Source: Treponema sp. UBA6852 (GTDB taxonomy: Bacteria; Spirochaetota; Spirochaetia; Treponematales; Treponemataceae). Taken from it: a stretch of DNA of 41,788 bases. The position numbers and the translations under genes were made by a program. Below, piece after piece: positions 1-8,054 of this stretch. The DNA lies in NCBI GenBank assembly GCA_002449305.1, contig DKDI01000040.1:1-41788 (forward strand), written 5' to 3'. The stretch's first letter is position 1. Each line of letters opens with the position of its first letter. The notes under the pieces were generated by a model, which worked only from the letters and a program-made list of their open reading frames with translations, did not search any database and was not told the DNA's origin.

Positions 1-52
1 CCTGCGCCGATGATACTGCCATGCGGCGGGAAAGCAGGTAGCGGCCGGCTTC
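1..52 (+). rRNA. rrf: 5S ribosomal RNA, 3' end only
   Basis: The window opens inside a 5S rRNA gene. The last ~50 nt carry the CCTGCGCCGATGATACTGC block and the GGGAAAGCAGGTAGCGGCCG block, which match the conserved 3' half of bacterial 5S rRNA (loop E and helix IV, then the 3' strand of helix I). The 5' part lies outside the window. A strong intrinsic terminator follows at 66-97, so this is probably the end of an rRNA operon. Confidence 0.8.
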
Positions 53-65
53 TTTATTTTTCTAC

Positions 66-97
66 AGGCCTCCCGACATGCGGGAGGTCTCTTTTTT
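66..97 (+). terminator. Intrinsic terminator of the rRNA operon
   Basis: A 10-bp stem (AGGCCTCCCG pairing with CGGGAGGTCT, one G-U) closes a 5-nt loop and is followed by six T. It lies 14 nt downstream of the 5S rRNA end. Confidence 0.85.
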
Positions 98-212
98 GCC
101 GTGGCAATAAAGCGCCGCCTCTCTGAGTGCCAAGAGGAACTGCGCAGGGTCACCTTTATCGCCCTCAGATAGCCGTTGATTTACTTTTCTGGCACAGTTT
201 CTTGCTCCTTTG

Positions 213-241
213 TTGACATCTTCGTATTTTGCATTTAAAAT
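213..241 (+). promoter_or_regulatory. Sigma-70-type promoter for the acyltransferase gene
   Basis: TTGACA at 213-218, a 17-bp spacer and TAAAAT at 236-241 form a near-consensus promoter. The predicted start near 248 leaves a leader of about 45 nt before the ATG at 293. Confidence 0.65.
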
Positions 242-292
242 AAAAAATCACTTTTTTATTTTTCTTAATTGTTTACATTATGAGGTTATTGC

Positions 293-1195
293 ATGGAAAA
301 GAAAACCATCCGTGAAGCTTATGCTGACTTTTTTAAAGCTCTTTCATTGAATTCTGTTGCTGCTGCTAAAATTGACAGCTCAAATGTTTATCAACTTGCA
401 AACCCAAAAAATAGAAAACTGATGGATAAACTGGTTGAAGACAATCTTTTGCCAGAAAGTTATTTAGGTGGCATTAATAATTTTTTGGATTTTTATAATC
501 AGGTGAAATCAGGAAAAAGCGGGCTGATTTTAATGGAACATTATTCAAATACAGATTTGCCGGCTTTGCTTTATATGCTTGAGCACAGTGGAAATTCGGA
601 TTTGGCTGATCTTTCTAAACGGACAGTTGCAATTGCAGGCATGAAACTGAATGAAGACAATCCTATTGTCCGTGCATTTGCCGAAAGTTTCACGAGGGTT
701 GTAATTTATCCTACTAGAAGCCTCACAAAAAATGAAGAAAAGGCTCAGTCTGAAGAAGAAGCAAAGGAAGAAATGCTCAAGGCAAGAAAAATTAATTTGG
801 CTGCAATGCGTGCAATGGATGACTGCAAGAAACGTGGTGAAGTTATTTTGGTTTTTCCATCGGGAACAAGATACCGTCCGGGACATCCTGAAACAAAACG
901 CGGATTGCGGGAAATTGACAGTTACCTTCGTTTGTTTGACATTGCAATTTGTGTAAGCATAAACGGTTCGATTCTTGAAATTCAGGACGGAAAAGAAGAT
1001 ATGCTGAGCGATTTGGTTGGTTCTGATAAACTCGTATTCACAGCAAGTCCTGTTATTGAATGCAAAAAATTCCGCAGTGAATATCTTGCGACTTTGCCAG
1101 AAAGTGAACCTGATCCTAAGCAGAAAATGATAGATAAAATCATGGATATTCTTGAAACTCAGCACGAAAATGTGGAAAAGACACGGCTTTCTTAA
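293..1195 (+). CDS. PlsC-like glycerolipid acyltransferase
   Basis: This is probably an acyltransferase of phospholipid synthesis that moves an acyl chain onto glycerol 3-phosphate or its 1-acyl derivative at the inner membrane. The 300-residue protein has the family's HX4D catalytic motif as H83-YSNT-D88 and the FPxGTR substrate motif at residues 188-193 (FPSGTR). Both are hallmarks of the LPLAT/PlsC superfamily. The charged stretch at about 145-165, between the motifs, is longer than in compact PlsC proteins. No clear transmembrane helix is visible, so binding is likely peripheral. The ATG at 293 has a GAGG Shine-Dalgarno sequence 7 nt upstream and its own promoter at 213-241. It stands alone, downstream of the rRNA operon. 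Substrate specificity (PlsB-like or PlsC-like) cannot be decided from sequence. Confidence 0.8.
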   Translation: MEKKTIREAYADFFKALSLNSVAAAKIDSSNVYQLANPKNRKLMDKLVEDNLLPESYLGGINNFLDFYNQVKSGKSGLILMEHYSNTDLPALLYMLEHSGNSDLADLSKRTVAIAGMKLNEDNPIVRAFAESFTRVVIYPTRSLTKNEEKAQSEEEAKEEMLKARKINLAAMRAMDDCKKRGEVILVFPSGTRYRPGHPETKRGLREIDSYLRLFDIAICVSINGSILEIQDGKEDMLSDLVGSDKLVFTASPVIECKKFRSEYLATLPESEPDPKQKMIDKIMDILETQHENVEKTRLS

Positions 1196-1346
1196 TAAAT
1201 CGTTTTTAAATCAAAAAACTTTATTAAGCAACGGTTATTTTTTTCCGAAATTTAAAAGAAAATGTTTATCAGCATTGTAAGGTAATTCTGCGGAAAAAAG
1301 CTTTCTTATTGGAATTGCTCCTTTTGTTCCGCTGTGCTAATATCTT

Positions 1347-2765
1347 ATGGAAAAAAATATGACCGAGAATGAAAATTTTAATCAGAAAATTATTTCAGCT
1401 GCAGAAGAGCGGGAGCAATGGTTTGACAATGTGGAGCTTCCTAAACTTTTGGAAGATTATAGGCTTCATTTTTCCTGCTTGAGGAATATTTTTGACAATC
1501 TTGTAAAAAGATCTTTGGTTGTTCCAGATCCGTATAAAAATGACAGCCGCATTACTGCAATTTCCTTGCCTGAAACTTCATCTTTTGCAGATAACGAGCG
1601 TTCAATTGTTCTTGGAATAAGACTAAGCCAATATGAAACGATGCTGGATTATGTCTGCAACTTTATGAAATTTTCTGTTTCGCAGCTTGACAACGGAAAA
1701 ATTAAAAAAATGCTTGAGCTGAACAATACTTTTTCTTGGGCAAACTTGAGCGTTAATTCAACTCGGCCTAATACGCGTGCGCTTGCAATTGCCATGAATG
1801 AACTTAAAAGCGGAGTTCAGCCGATAGTTCAAAGTCTTCTAAAAGACAGCGTTTCAAAAACACAAACTGCGATGGCTGAAATTGACAGCGGCTTAAAGAA
1901 CCTTGCGGATTTTCAGCGTGAACGTTATAAAGTTGAAATCAGAAAAAAAGTTTTTGCAAATCCATCCTTTGACAAAGAAAAGGCGTTTGCTTCTTCGGGC
2001 GCATTGCTTGGTGAAATAAAGAGGCTTTTTCCATCTTGCTTTCCGGGAAAAGCGTTTAATAACGAGCTTGTTTCTGAACTGGTTGTGGAAGAAACTTCAC
2101 CAGAAAAAGAAAAACTGCAAAATTCTTTGTACGAAAGGCTGAAAATAAAAGATGTCAAGGAAGAAAAAAAATCTACGATTGACACTCACGCAATTATAAT
2201 GGATGCTTTGCGGATTTTGGCTTCAACAGGAGAGCAGTTCAAGGCAATTGCTGAAAAGGTCAACTTTAACCATGAAATTCTTCAGAGTGAAAAGAAAACT
2301 TTTAAAGACGCAATTCTTAGATTTTTAAGAAATCTTTTTGGATTGGAAGAGCCGCCCGTTTCTTACGATATTTTTATTACTGACAAGCGCACAGAAACAA
2401 AGAAAAAAGAAACAATAAAATACAACGAATTTTATGCAACTCTTCAGAAAAAAACGCGAGTTTATGCTTCGTTTATCAGTCCGAATTCACCTGGCTATAA
2501 AAAAGCCGACAGCCAGAATGATTCAGCGATTCTTGAATATTTAAACAAGCAGATGGTTGAAAACAATCATATTTTTGCGCAGCTTTACGGGCTTGATGAA
2601 TTTTTCAAGAATACTTCAAAAACTGTTGACCGCTCAAGAATCAAAGGTTTGTCTATGGAGCTTATGACAATCAAAAATATTGTTGTCAAATTTAACCAGA
2701 AACGTGCAGAATATCTTTCCTATGTTGAAGAGCAGGAACAGATGAAAAAACTTGGAATTTTATAA
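1347..2765 (+). CDS. Conserved-looking hypothetical soluble protein
   Basis: I do not recognise this 472-residue protein. It has no signal peptide or membrane helix. It is rich in Lys, Glu and Asn and looks largely helical, with charged stretches at about 165-205 and 245-275 that could form coiled coil. Codon use matches its neighbours and the frame is intact, so it is a real gene. There is no clear Shine-Dalgarno sequence before the ATG at 1347. A TAAT-containing -10-like element ends only 3-5 nt upstream, so the transcript may be leaderless or nearly so. The in-frame ATG at 1359 is an alternative start. The peptide-binding gene begins 18 bp downstream on the same strand, so the two may be co-transcribed. 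No function is proposed. Confidence 0.75.
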   Translation: MEKNMTENENFNQKIISAAEEREQWFDNVELPKLLEDYRLHFSCLRNIFDNLVKRSLVVPDPYKNDSRITAISLPETSSFADNERSIVLGIRLSQYETMLDYVCNFMKFSVSQLDNGKIKKMLELNNTFSWANLSVNSTRPNTRALAIAMNELKSGVQPIVQSLLKDSVSKTQTAMAEIDSGLKNLADFQRERYKVEIRKKVFANPSFDKEKAFASSGALLGEIKRLFPSCFPGKAFNNELVSELVVEETSPEKEKLQNSLYERLKIKDVKEEKKSTIDTHAIIMDALRILASTGEQFKAIAEKVNFNHEILQSEKKTFKDAILRFLRNLFGLEEPPVSYDIFITDKRTETKKKETIKYNEFYATLQKKTRVYASFISPNSPGYKKADSQNDSAILEYLNKQMVENNHIFAQLYGLDEFFKNTSKTVDRSRIKGLSMELMTIKNIVVKFNQKRAEYLSYVEEQEQMKKLGIL

Positions 2766-2783
2766 GTTTTATAGAGGTTTAAT

Positions 2784-4328
2784 TTGAAAAAAGTTTTTGC
2801 AGCGTTAGTTTTCTTTTTAATTAGCGTATTTTCTTTTGCACAGGATTTGCCAAAGCAACGCAGAGTCAATATTTGCGCATCGCTTCATTCTTATGACATG
2901 AATCCGCATACGGCCGCTTTTACTGCCGAAGCTCAGCTTTTTACTGGCTTGTACGAAGGACTTTTTTCTTATGACCCTGTTAATCTTGCGCCTTTGCCTG
3001 CGATTTGCTCGTCATATAAAATTTCACGTGATAAAAAACGCTGGACATTTTCCTTGCGAAATGATGCGAAATTCAGCGACGGAAATTTGATTACTGCAAA
3101 AGATGTAAGAAATTCCTGGATTTCACTTTTGGAAACTGCTAACGCTCCGTTTGCTTCGCTTTTGGATTGCATAGAAGGCGCGTCTGATTTTAGGCAGGGA
3201 AAAATTTCTGCGCAGGATGTAAGAATCGATGCAAGAGATGATTTTACAGTTGTTGTCCATTTGACTGAACCGGCTGGTCATCTTCCGAAAATTTTGTGCC
3301 ATCATGCTTTTAGTGTTGTAAGTGAAAATAAAAATGTCTATAGCGGGGCTTTTGCGCTTGAATCTTACGACGGAAATGAAATTCTAATTAAGAAAAATGA
3401 ATTTTACTGGGATTCTGAAAATGTGAAAGTTCCTGAAATAAAAATTTCTTTAAGCGATGATTATTCTGAAAATTCCCACAAATTCAACAACGGCGAAATT
3501 GACTGGATTATGGGAAATGCCGAAGCTTCAAAAATAATTGACAAGTCAAAGCTTTTGATTGGCACTGAATTTGGAACGTCCTATTTTTTCTTTAAAAAGC
3601 AAGACAATGTCTGGGCAAAAAAAGAATTCCGAGACGCATTGCTTGAAGCAATTCCTTATGACAAGCTGCGTGAAAAATTCAATATAAAAGCTGAAACTTT
3701 CATTTATCCTTTGCCGGGTTATCCTGAAGTTGCAGGAATTTCAGATTATGATGAAAGCGATGCTTTAAAAATGATGAATGAAGCGCGGCAGAAAAATGGA
3801 ATTCCACAGGAAGAAAAACTGACGTTGATTTTTGCTGCGACTGGCGATGGTTACCTTTCAGAGTGCGCGCAAATTTTGAAAAATGCCTGGGAACCGCTTG
3901 GTGTGGATTTTAAAATTCAGACAACAAGCTTTGACAGATACAATGCTTCGATTCCGTCCTGGAAAGCTGACTTGTTCCATTATTCTTGGATTGGCGACTT
4001 TGCTGACCCGCTGGCTTTTCTTGAGCTTTTCCGCGGAAATTCTTCGCTGAATGTTTCTGGATTCAAAAATGAAACTTACGATTCTCTTTTGCAGGAAGCT
4101 TCACGGATTGACAATATTTCCGATCGTTACAAACTTATGGCGCAGGCTGAGCAGATTCTTTTGGATGAAAGCGTTCTGATTCCTGTTTCGCATCCTGTAA
4201 GCGCGCATCTTGTTAATACTGATGAAATCGGCGGCTGGAAAGTGAATGGACTTGATATTCATCCGCTGAAATATCTTTATATAAAGCCAGCTCCGTTTTC
4301 AAAAGTTCCGAACTTAGTATGCTATTAA
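2784..4328 (+). CDS. Oligopeptide ABC transporter substrate-binding protein (OppA/DppA family)
   Basis: This is a periplasmic solute-binding protein of family 5 (SBP_bac_5), which captures peptides or related ligands for an ABC importer. The 514-residue product starts with a signal peptide (MKKVFAALVFFLISVFSFAQ) without a lipobox cysteine, so it is probably free in the periplasm. The family pattern is visible: an early GLYEGLFSYD segment, WTFSLRNDAKFSDGN near residue 90 (the classic W-x-F-x-L-R-x-x-x-x-F-x-D-G motif), and a late WIGDFADPLAFLELF segment. Translation starts at TTG 2784; an AGAGG site 6 nt upstream supports this. No permease or ATPase gene lies beside it, so it is an orphan or works with a transporter encoded elsewhere. 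Its stop overlaps the convergent lipoprotein gene by 4 bp. Confidence 0.88.
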   Translation: MKKVFAALVFFLISVFSFAQDLPKQRRVNICASLHSYDMNPHTAAFTAEAQLFTGLYEGLFSYDPVNLAPLPAICSSYKISRDKKRWTFSLRNDAKFSDGNLITAKDVRNSWISLLETANAPFASLLDCIEGASDFRQGKISAQDVRIDARDDFTVVVHLTEPAGHLPKILCHHAFSVVSENKNVYSGAFALESYDGNEILIKKNEFYWDSENVKVPEIKISLSDDYSENSHKFNNGEIDWIMGNAEASKIIDKSKLLIGTEFGTSYFFFKKQDNVWAKKEFRDALLEAIPYDKLREKFNIKAETFIYPLPGYPEVAGISDYDESDALKMMNEARQKNGIPQEEKLTLIFAATGDGYLSECAQILKNAWEPLGVDFKIQTTSFDRYNASIPSWKADLFHYSWIGDFADPLAFLELFRGNSSLNVSGFKNETYDSLLQEASRIDNISDRYKLMAQAEQILLDESVLIPVSHPVSAHLVNTDEIGGWKVNGLDIHPLKYLYIKPAPFSKVPNLVCY

Positions 4329-5455
4329 TTTATTATTTCCTTTAAATTTACGCTGATAAAGCCGGCTCTTGCAGTTTTAAAAAAGGAACTTTCTTCCCAT
4401 GCGACATAAAGCGTGTCTCCAGAAACTGCCATTTCTCCATAAGAAAATCCTTTTGGCAAAAGCGGAAGCCTGAATGCTTTTATGGAATTTTCTGCTGATT
4501 TTTTTATGTAAGTTGTGCCGTCTGAAAAAACTGCTGTTATGTATTTTTTTCCAGCTGAAAATCCTGCGTGCGCGCTCAAAAAATTGTCGGATGTTCCAAT
4601 GTGGCTGTAGTTTTCTGGACTTGTTCCAGATGGATTTTTCCATGAAATATAAAATGAAAATTCTTTGGGAATAGAGGCAAGCAGCGATTTTAGTTCTTCA
4701 GGCGATTCTTCAAAAAGCTTGGGAAGAATCATTTTTTTGTAGCTGTCTTCTGTCAATGGATTGAACATAAAAATTTCTTGGCCCAACGCAGGACAGGCTT
4801 CTGTCAAAGGAACTAAAGGCTGCCAGCAAAAATATGAAAATTCAACTCCGTTTTGTACTATTTTTTTTGCAGAACAAGCCCAAGTTTTTCCGTCCCAAAA
4901 ATATCCTGTAATTTGATCTTCATCTTTAAGATTTAAATTTGAATAAGAAACTATTGGGTAGAAAAGTTTTGAGTCCGGTGCAAATTCAACAAGAAAAGGT
5001 CGCGTGCTGTGAATTGTAGTTTGATTAAAATCTGAATTAAAAAAACTGCTTCTGTACAAGTAAAAAACAGGCTTTCCGTCGCTGAAAACCAAAAAATCCG
5101 CAGTGTCCGGAAGAAAAATTGAATTGTCGCAATAAAGCTCTATTTTGTCGTTGTTAAAGCAAAGAAGTCCTTTTTTATTTACTAAGGCGTATGCAGAAAA
5201 TTCAGAAGTTTTATTTTCTAAATCTACCAGGCTTGCCGCGCTTGTTATTCGCACTGATTCTGTCCAGGGTTTTTCATAAACTTCTGGAGCGTTTTGCGGC
5301 AAATCGATTTTTTGAAATCCTTCATTTGAAAAATAGTACCAGTTATGGATTTTTACAGTCGGCAGTTCAGTTGTGGCAGTTTTATTTTTTTTTGCGCAAG
5401 AAAACAGAAATATTAAATTTGCCACAATGAGCATTTTGAAAAATATTTTTTTCAT
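4325..5455 (-). CDS. Hypothetical lipoprotein
   Basis: The 376-residue product begins with a lipoprotein signal peptide (MKKIFFKMLIVANLIFLFSC), with lipobox LFSC and the modified cysteine at residue 20. The mature part is rich in aromatic residues and short beta-type segments (for example FSYFCWQPLVPL and YISWKNPSG). That suggests an all-beta, possibly propeller-like, envelope protein. I do not recognise a family. AAGGA lies just upstream of the ATG at 5455, and a promoter is predicted at 5484-5512 inside the end of the preceding gene. The 162-residue lipoprotein gene upstream on the same strand may be functionally linked. Confidence 0.75.
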   Translation of the reverse strand: MKKIFFKMLIVANLIFLFSCAKKNKTATTELPTVKIHNWYYFSNEGFQKIDLPQNAPEVYEKPWTESVRITSAASLVDLENKTSEFSAYALVNKKGLLCFNNDKIELYCDNSIFLPDTADFLVFSDGKPVFYLYRSSFFNSDFNQTTIHSTRPFLVEFAPDSKLFYPIVSYSNLNLKDEDQITGYFWDGKTWACSAKKIVQNGVEFSYFCWQPLVPLTEACPALGQEIFMFNPLTEDSYKKMILPKLFEESPEELKSLLASIPKEFSFYISWKNPSGTSPENYSHIGTSDNFLSAHAGFSAGKKYITAVFSDGTTYIKKSAENSIKAFRLPLLPKGFSYGEMAVSGDTLYVAWEESSFFKTARAGFISVNLKEIIN

Positions 5456-5483
5456 TTTAAATCCTTATTTAAAAATCCATTTT

Positions 5484-5512
5484 ATGATACAACGAATTCT
5501 TTTTCATTCCAA
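5484..5512 (-). promoter_or_regulatory. Promoter for the 376-residue lipoprotein gene
   Basis: On the reverse strand TTGGAA (5512-5507), a 17-bp spacer and TATCAT (5489-5484) precede the gene. The -35 box overlaps the last codons of the upstream lipoprotein gene. Confidence 0.45.
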
Positions 5513-5992
5513 TAGTTTTAAATCACTCTTTTTGAAATTGCCTGAAGAAATTTTTTTCATGATTCTTTCTTTGTCAAGCTTCCAGACATTTTCTTCAAAG
5601 ACGCGGCATTCTTCCATGAGTTTTTGCCAGTTGAATTTTGAAAGATATTCATTTTTGCATGAATCGGAATCCACTGCGGCGGCTGAAATTGAAAACAAAA
5701 CTTCCGCGGCAAATCCATCTAAATAAGTCAAATTGTTTCCGTATGGATAAATTGCGCCGTAGATTTTTTTATCTGAATGCGAATAGGCGAGCAAGGCTGT
5801 AGCTTCGTTTTTGTTTACTTCAGAGTAAAAATTTCTTCCGATGACAAATATTTCTTCTGAATCCGGCTGACGGCTTGTTTTAACACTCCATTCGCCTGAA
5901 TACGGAAGACTGAATTTTTCATTTTCTGTGTAGCTGAAAAATTCGCAGGAAAAAAATAAAATGACCGGGCAGATAAATAAAAAGTTTTTCAT
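5504..5992 (-). CDS. Small hypothetical lipoprotein
   Basis: The 162-residue protein starts with a short lipoprotein signal (MKNFLFICPVILFFSC), with lipobox FFSC and cysteine 16. The mature domain contains SYTENEKFSLPYSGEW, a YSHSDKKIYGAIYPYG segment and a Glu/Lys-rich C-terminus. I do not recognise the family. The start has no obvious Shine-Dalgarno sequence; a TATAAT-like string lies within 4-10 nt of the ATG, so a leaderless or very short leader is possible. It is encoded 50 bp downstream of mscS on the same strand and could be the tail of that operon. Confidence 0.7.
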   Translation of the reverse strand: MKNFLFICPVILFFSCEFFSYTENEKFSLPYSGEWSVKTSRQPDSEEIFVIGRNFYSEVNKNEATALLAYSHSDKKIYGAIYPYGNNLTYLDGFAAEVLFSISAAAVDSDSCKNEYLSKFNWQKLMEECRVFEENVWKLDKERIMKKISSGNFKKSDLKLLE

Positions 5993-6042
5993 GCTTATTA
6001 TATATCCGCAGAATAAAAAAAATTGCAGAAAAAGTTCAATCT

Positions 6043-6852
6043 TTACATTATTTTTATATTTTCCTGCCTGAAGTTTTTTACAATGCCGGTTAAAATGCAG
6101 TTTTTGGCTTGAATTAAATCTTCATTTTTTATCCAGACTATAAGTTTTAATTTTGCGGAACCTCCAAGTCCGTCATAAAAAACTTGCGGTTCCGGAGACT
6201 TAAGAACTACTGAGCAGCTCAATGCAATTTCTTTTATTTTTTGCATTGCTTTTTGCAAGTCGGCTTCGTAACTTATATGAATTTCAAAAGTTTGTCTTGT
6301 CGTTTTGTAGCTGCTGTAATTTGTCAGCACGGAATTTATTATGCTGCTGTTTGGAATTCTGACTAGCTGATTGTCTAAAGTTTTTATTTTTACGCTTAAA
6401 AGCCCTACGGATTCTACAGTTCCGCTTGTTCCGCTTACAGAAATTGTATCTCCGATTTTCATGGATTTTTCGCCGAGCACAAAAAGTCCGCTTATAAAAT
6501 TACTGACGCTTGTTTGCGCTGCAAATCCGATTGCAAGTCCCGCAACTCCAGCTGCGCCCCAAATTGCTTTTAAGTTGATTCCGAAAAGTCCCAAAATGTA
6601 CATTCCGATTAAAACATAAAAAATGTAGCTTATGGCTTTGTTTACAAGGACTGCAGTGTTTTTTTCAAGTTTTGCCGCCGCTTTTATTCTTATGAATTTT
6701 TTTATTAGCCTATAGACAATATAGAAAATTATGATGGAAACAATGCTTATTGCAATTTTTAGTATATTTTCAAATGTGAAATATTTTATAAATTCATCTG
6801 CGTGCAAAATGCTTTTTGTTTTTTCAATTGCCTGTGAAAAATTTTCTTCCAT
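6043..6852 (-). CDS. mscS: Small-conductance mechanosensitive channel MscS
   Basis: This inner-membrane channel opens under membrane tension and releases solutes during hypo-osmotic shock. The 269-residue length is close to E. coli MscS. Three hydrophobic segments lie at about residues 30-50, 72-92 and 97-128. The third is the pore helix with the glycine/alanine pattern GAAGVAGLAIGFAAQTSVSN and the NFISGLF kink region. The beta domain follows with GDTISVSGTSGTVESVGL and RIPNSSIINSVLTNYS, both typical MscS signatures. An AAGGA site precedes the ATG. The gene starts 11 bp after coaBC, so AraC regulator, coaBC and mscS appear to form one operon. Confidence 0.95.
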   Translation of the reverse strand: MEENFSQAIEKTKSILHADEFIKYFTFENILKIAISIVSIIIFYIVYRLIKKFIRIKAAAKLEKNTAVLVNKAISYIFYVLIGMYILGLFGINLKAIWGAAGVAGLAIGFAAQTSVSNFISGLFVLGEKSMKIGDTISVSGTSGTVESVGLLSVKIKTLDNQLVRIPNSSIINSVLTNYSSYKTTRQTFEIHISYEADLQKAMQKIKEIALSCSVVLKSPEPQVFYDGLGGSAKLKLIVWIKNEDLIQAKNCILTGIVKNFRQENIKIM

Positions 6853-6863
6853 GAATTTTCCTT

Positions 6864-8054
6864 CTATAAAAATGCTTTTATTTCATCAAGTATGCGGCTT
6901 GCAAGTTCTTCTTTTTGCATCAGTGGAAGTTCTTTTTGAAAATCTTTTGTAATTATTGTGGCTTGATTTGTGTCCGCTTGAAAGCCTGCGCCCGGAGTTT
7001 TTAAATTGTTTGCGATGATTAAATCCAAATTTTTGGCTGAAAGTTTTTTCTTGGAATTTTCAATTAAGTTTTGTGTTTCCATAGAAAATCCGCAGAGAAT
7101 TTGATTCGGCTTTTTATTTTTTCCAAGGAAAGCAAGAATGTCGTCTGTGCGCTCAAGTTCTATTGAAAACTCTTCGCCTGTTTTTTTTATTTTTTCAGAG
7201 CTGATATTTTTTGGACGGAAATCTGCAACTGCCGCGGATTTTATTATTATGTCAAAGTCCGGCGCATTTTCTTTTACGGCTTCAAACATTTCTTTTGCGC
7301 TTGTGATTTTTATTGTCTTTGCATTTTGCGGCAGGTTAAGCGATGTCGGGCCTGAAATTAAAGTTACTTGCGCGCCTCTTGCTGCCGCTGTTTTTGCAAT
7401 TGAATAGCCCATTTTTCCAGATGAATGGTTTGTGATAAACCGAACAGGATCTATTGCTTCTTGAGTTGGTCCGGCTGTAACAAGAATTTTTTTGCCTAGA
7501 AAATCTTTTTCAAATGAAATTTCATTTTCAATAAATTCAAATATTGCTTGAGGCTCAGGCATTTTTCCTTTTCCTTTTTCACCGCAAGCAAGAAGTCCTG
7601 TTTCCGGCTCAAGGATTTTAAATCCGAACTTTTTGCATTTTTCAAGATTGTCTTGCGTTATTGGATTTTCGTACATTGCTGTGTTCATTGCAGGACAAAT
7701 TATCTTTGGGCATTTTGCAGCAAGGAAAACAGAAGTCAGCATATCGTCTGCCATTCCGTTTGCAACTTTTGCGATTGTGTTTGCAGTTGCCGGAGCAATT
7801 AAAAAAATATCCGCCTTTTGCGCAAGTGAAACATGGTTTACTTTGAATTCAAAATTTCTGTCAAAAGTATCTATGAGGCATTTGTGTCCGCTTAGAGTTT
7901 CAAATGCAATCGGATTAATTATGTTTGTGGCGTTTTTTGTCATTAGAACGCGGACTTCAGCTCCTGTTTTTACAAGCATGCTTACAAGTGTTGCTGTCTT
8001 GTATGCCGCAATGCTTCCTGTAACTCCGACTAAAATTGTTTTGTCTTTTAGCAT
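6864..8054 (-). CDS. coaBC: Bifunctional phosphopantothenoylcysteine decarboxylase / phosphopantothenate-cysteine ligase
   Basis: CoaBC catalyses two consecutive cytoplasmic steps of coenzyme A synthesis: ligation of cysteine to 4'-phosphopantothenate, then FMN-dependent decarboxylation to 4'-phosphopantetheine. The 396-residue protein has the usual order. The N-terminal CoaC flavoprotein domain (about 1-180) carries GVTGSIAAYK, the H-containing VNHVSLAQ segment, the PAMNTAMYENP motif and the ACGEKGKGKMPEP clamp with its catalytic cysteine. The CoaB domain (about 185-396) has TAGPTQEAIDPVRFITN and SSGKMGYSIA. The ATG overlaps the end of the upstream AraC gene by 7 bp, so translation is probably coupled. 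Confidence 0.96.
   Translation of the reverse strand: MLKDKTILVGVTGSIAAYKTATLVSMLVKTGAEVRVLMTKNATNIINPIAFETLSGHKCLIDTFDRNFEFKVNHVSLAQKADIFLIAPATANTIAKVANGMADDMLTSVFLAAKCPKIICPAMNTAMYENPITQDNLEKCKKFGFKILEPETGLLACGEKGKGKMPEPQAIFEFIENEISFEKDFLGKKILVTAGPTQEAIDPVRFITNHSSGKMGYSIAKTAAARGAQVTLISGPTSLNLPQNAKTIKITSAKEMFEAVKENAPDFDIIIKSAAVADFRPKNISSEKIKKTGEEFSIELERTDDILAFLGKNKKPNQILCGFSMETQNLIENSKKKLSAKNLDLIIANNLKTPGAGFQADTNQATIITKDFQKELPLMQKEELASRILDEIKAFL

Larger units (their letters stand above)
62..247 (-). pseudogene. Degraded ORF resembling a HigA-type antitoxin
   Basis: On the reverse strand one frame is open from 247 to a TAG at 62-64. It has no ATG, GTG or TTG start after the upstream stop at 248-250. 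The translation contains GDPAQFLLALREAA, which resembles the GDP-x-x-F-x-x-AL segment of HigA-like addiction-module antidotes. The helix-turn-helix that should follow is absent, and the C-terminal codons run through the rRNA terminator hairpin. This looks like a remnant or a chance frame. The similarity is from memory only. Confidence 0.25.

Noticed and set aside
545..1165. 206-codon reverse-strand ORF opposite the acyltransferase gene
   Set aside because: It mirrors a gene with clear HX4D and FPxGTR motifs, and its own translation shows no domain pattern.
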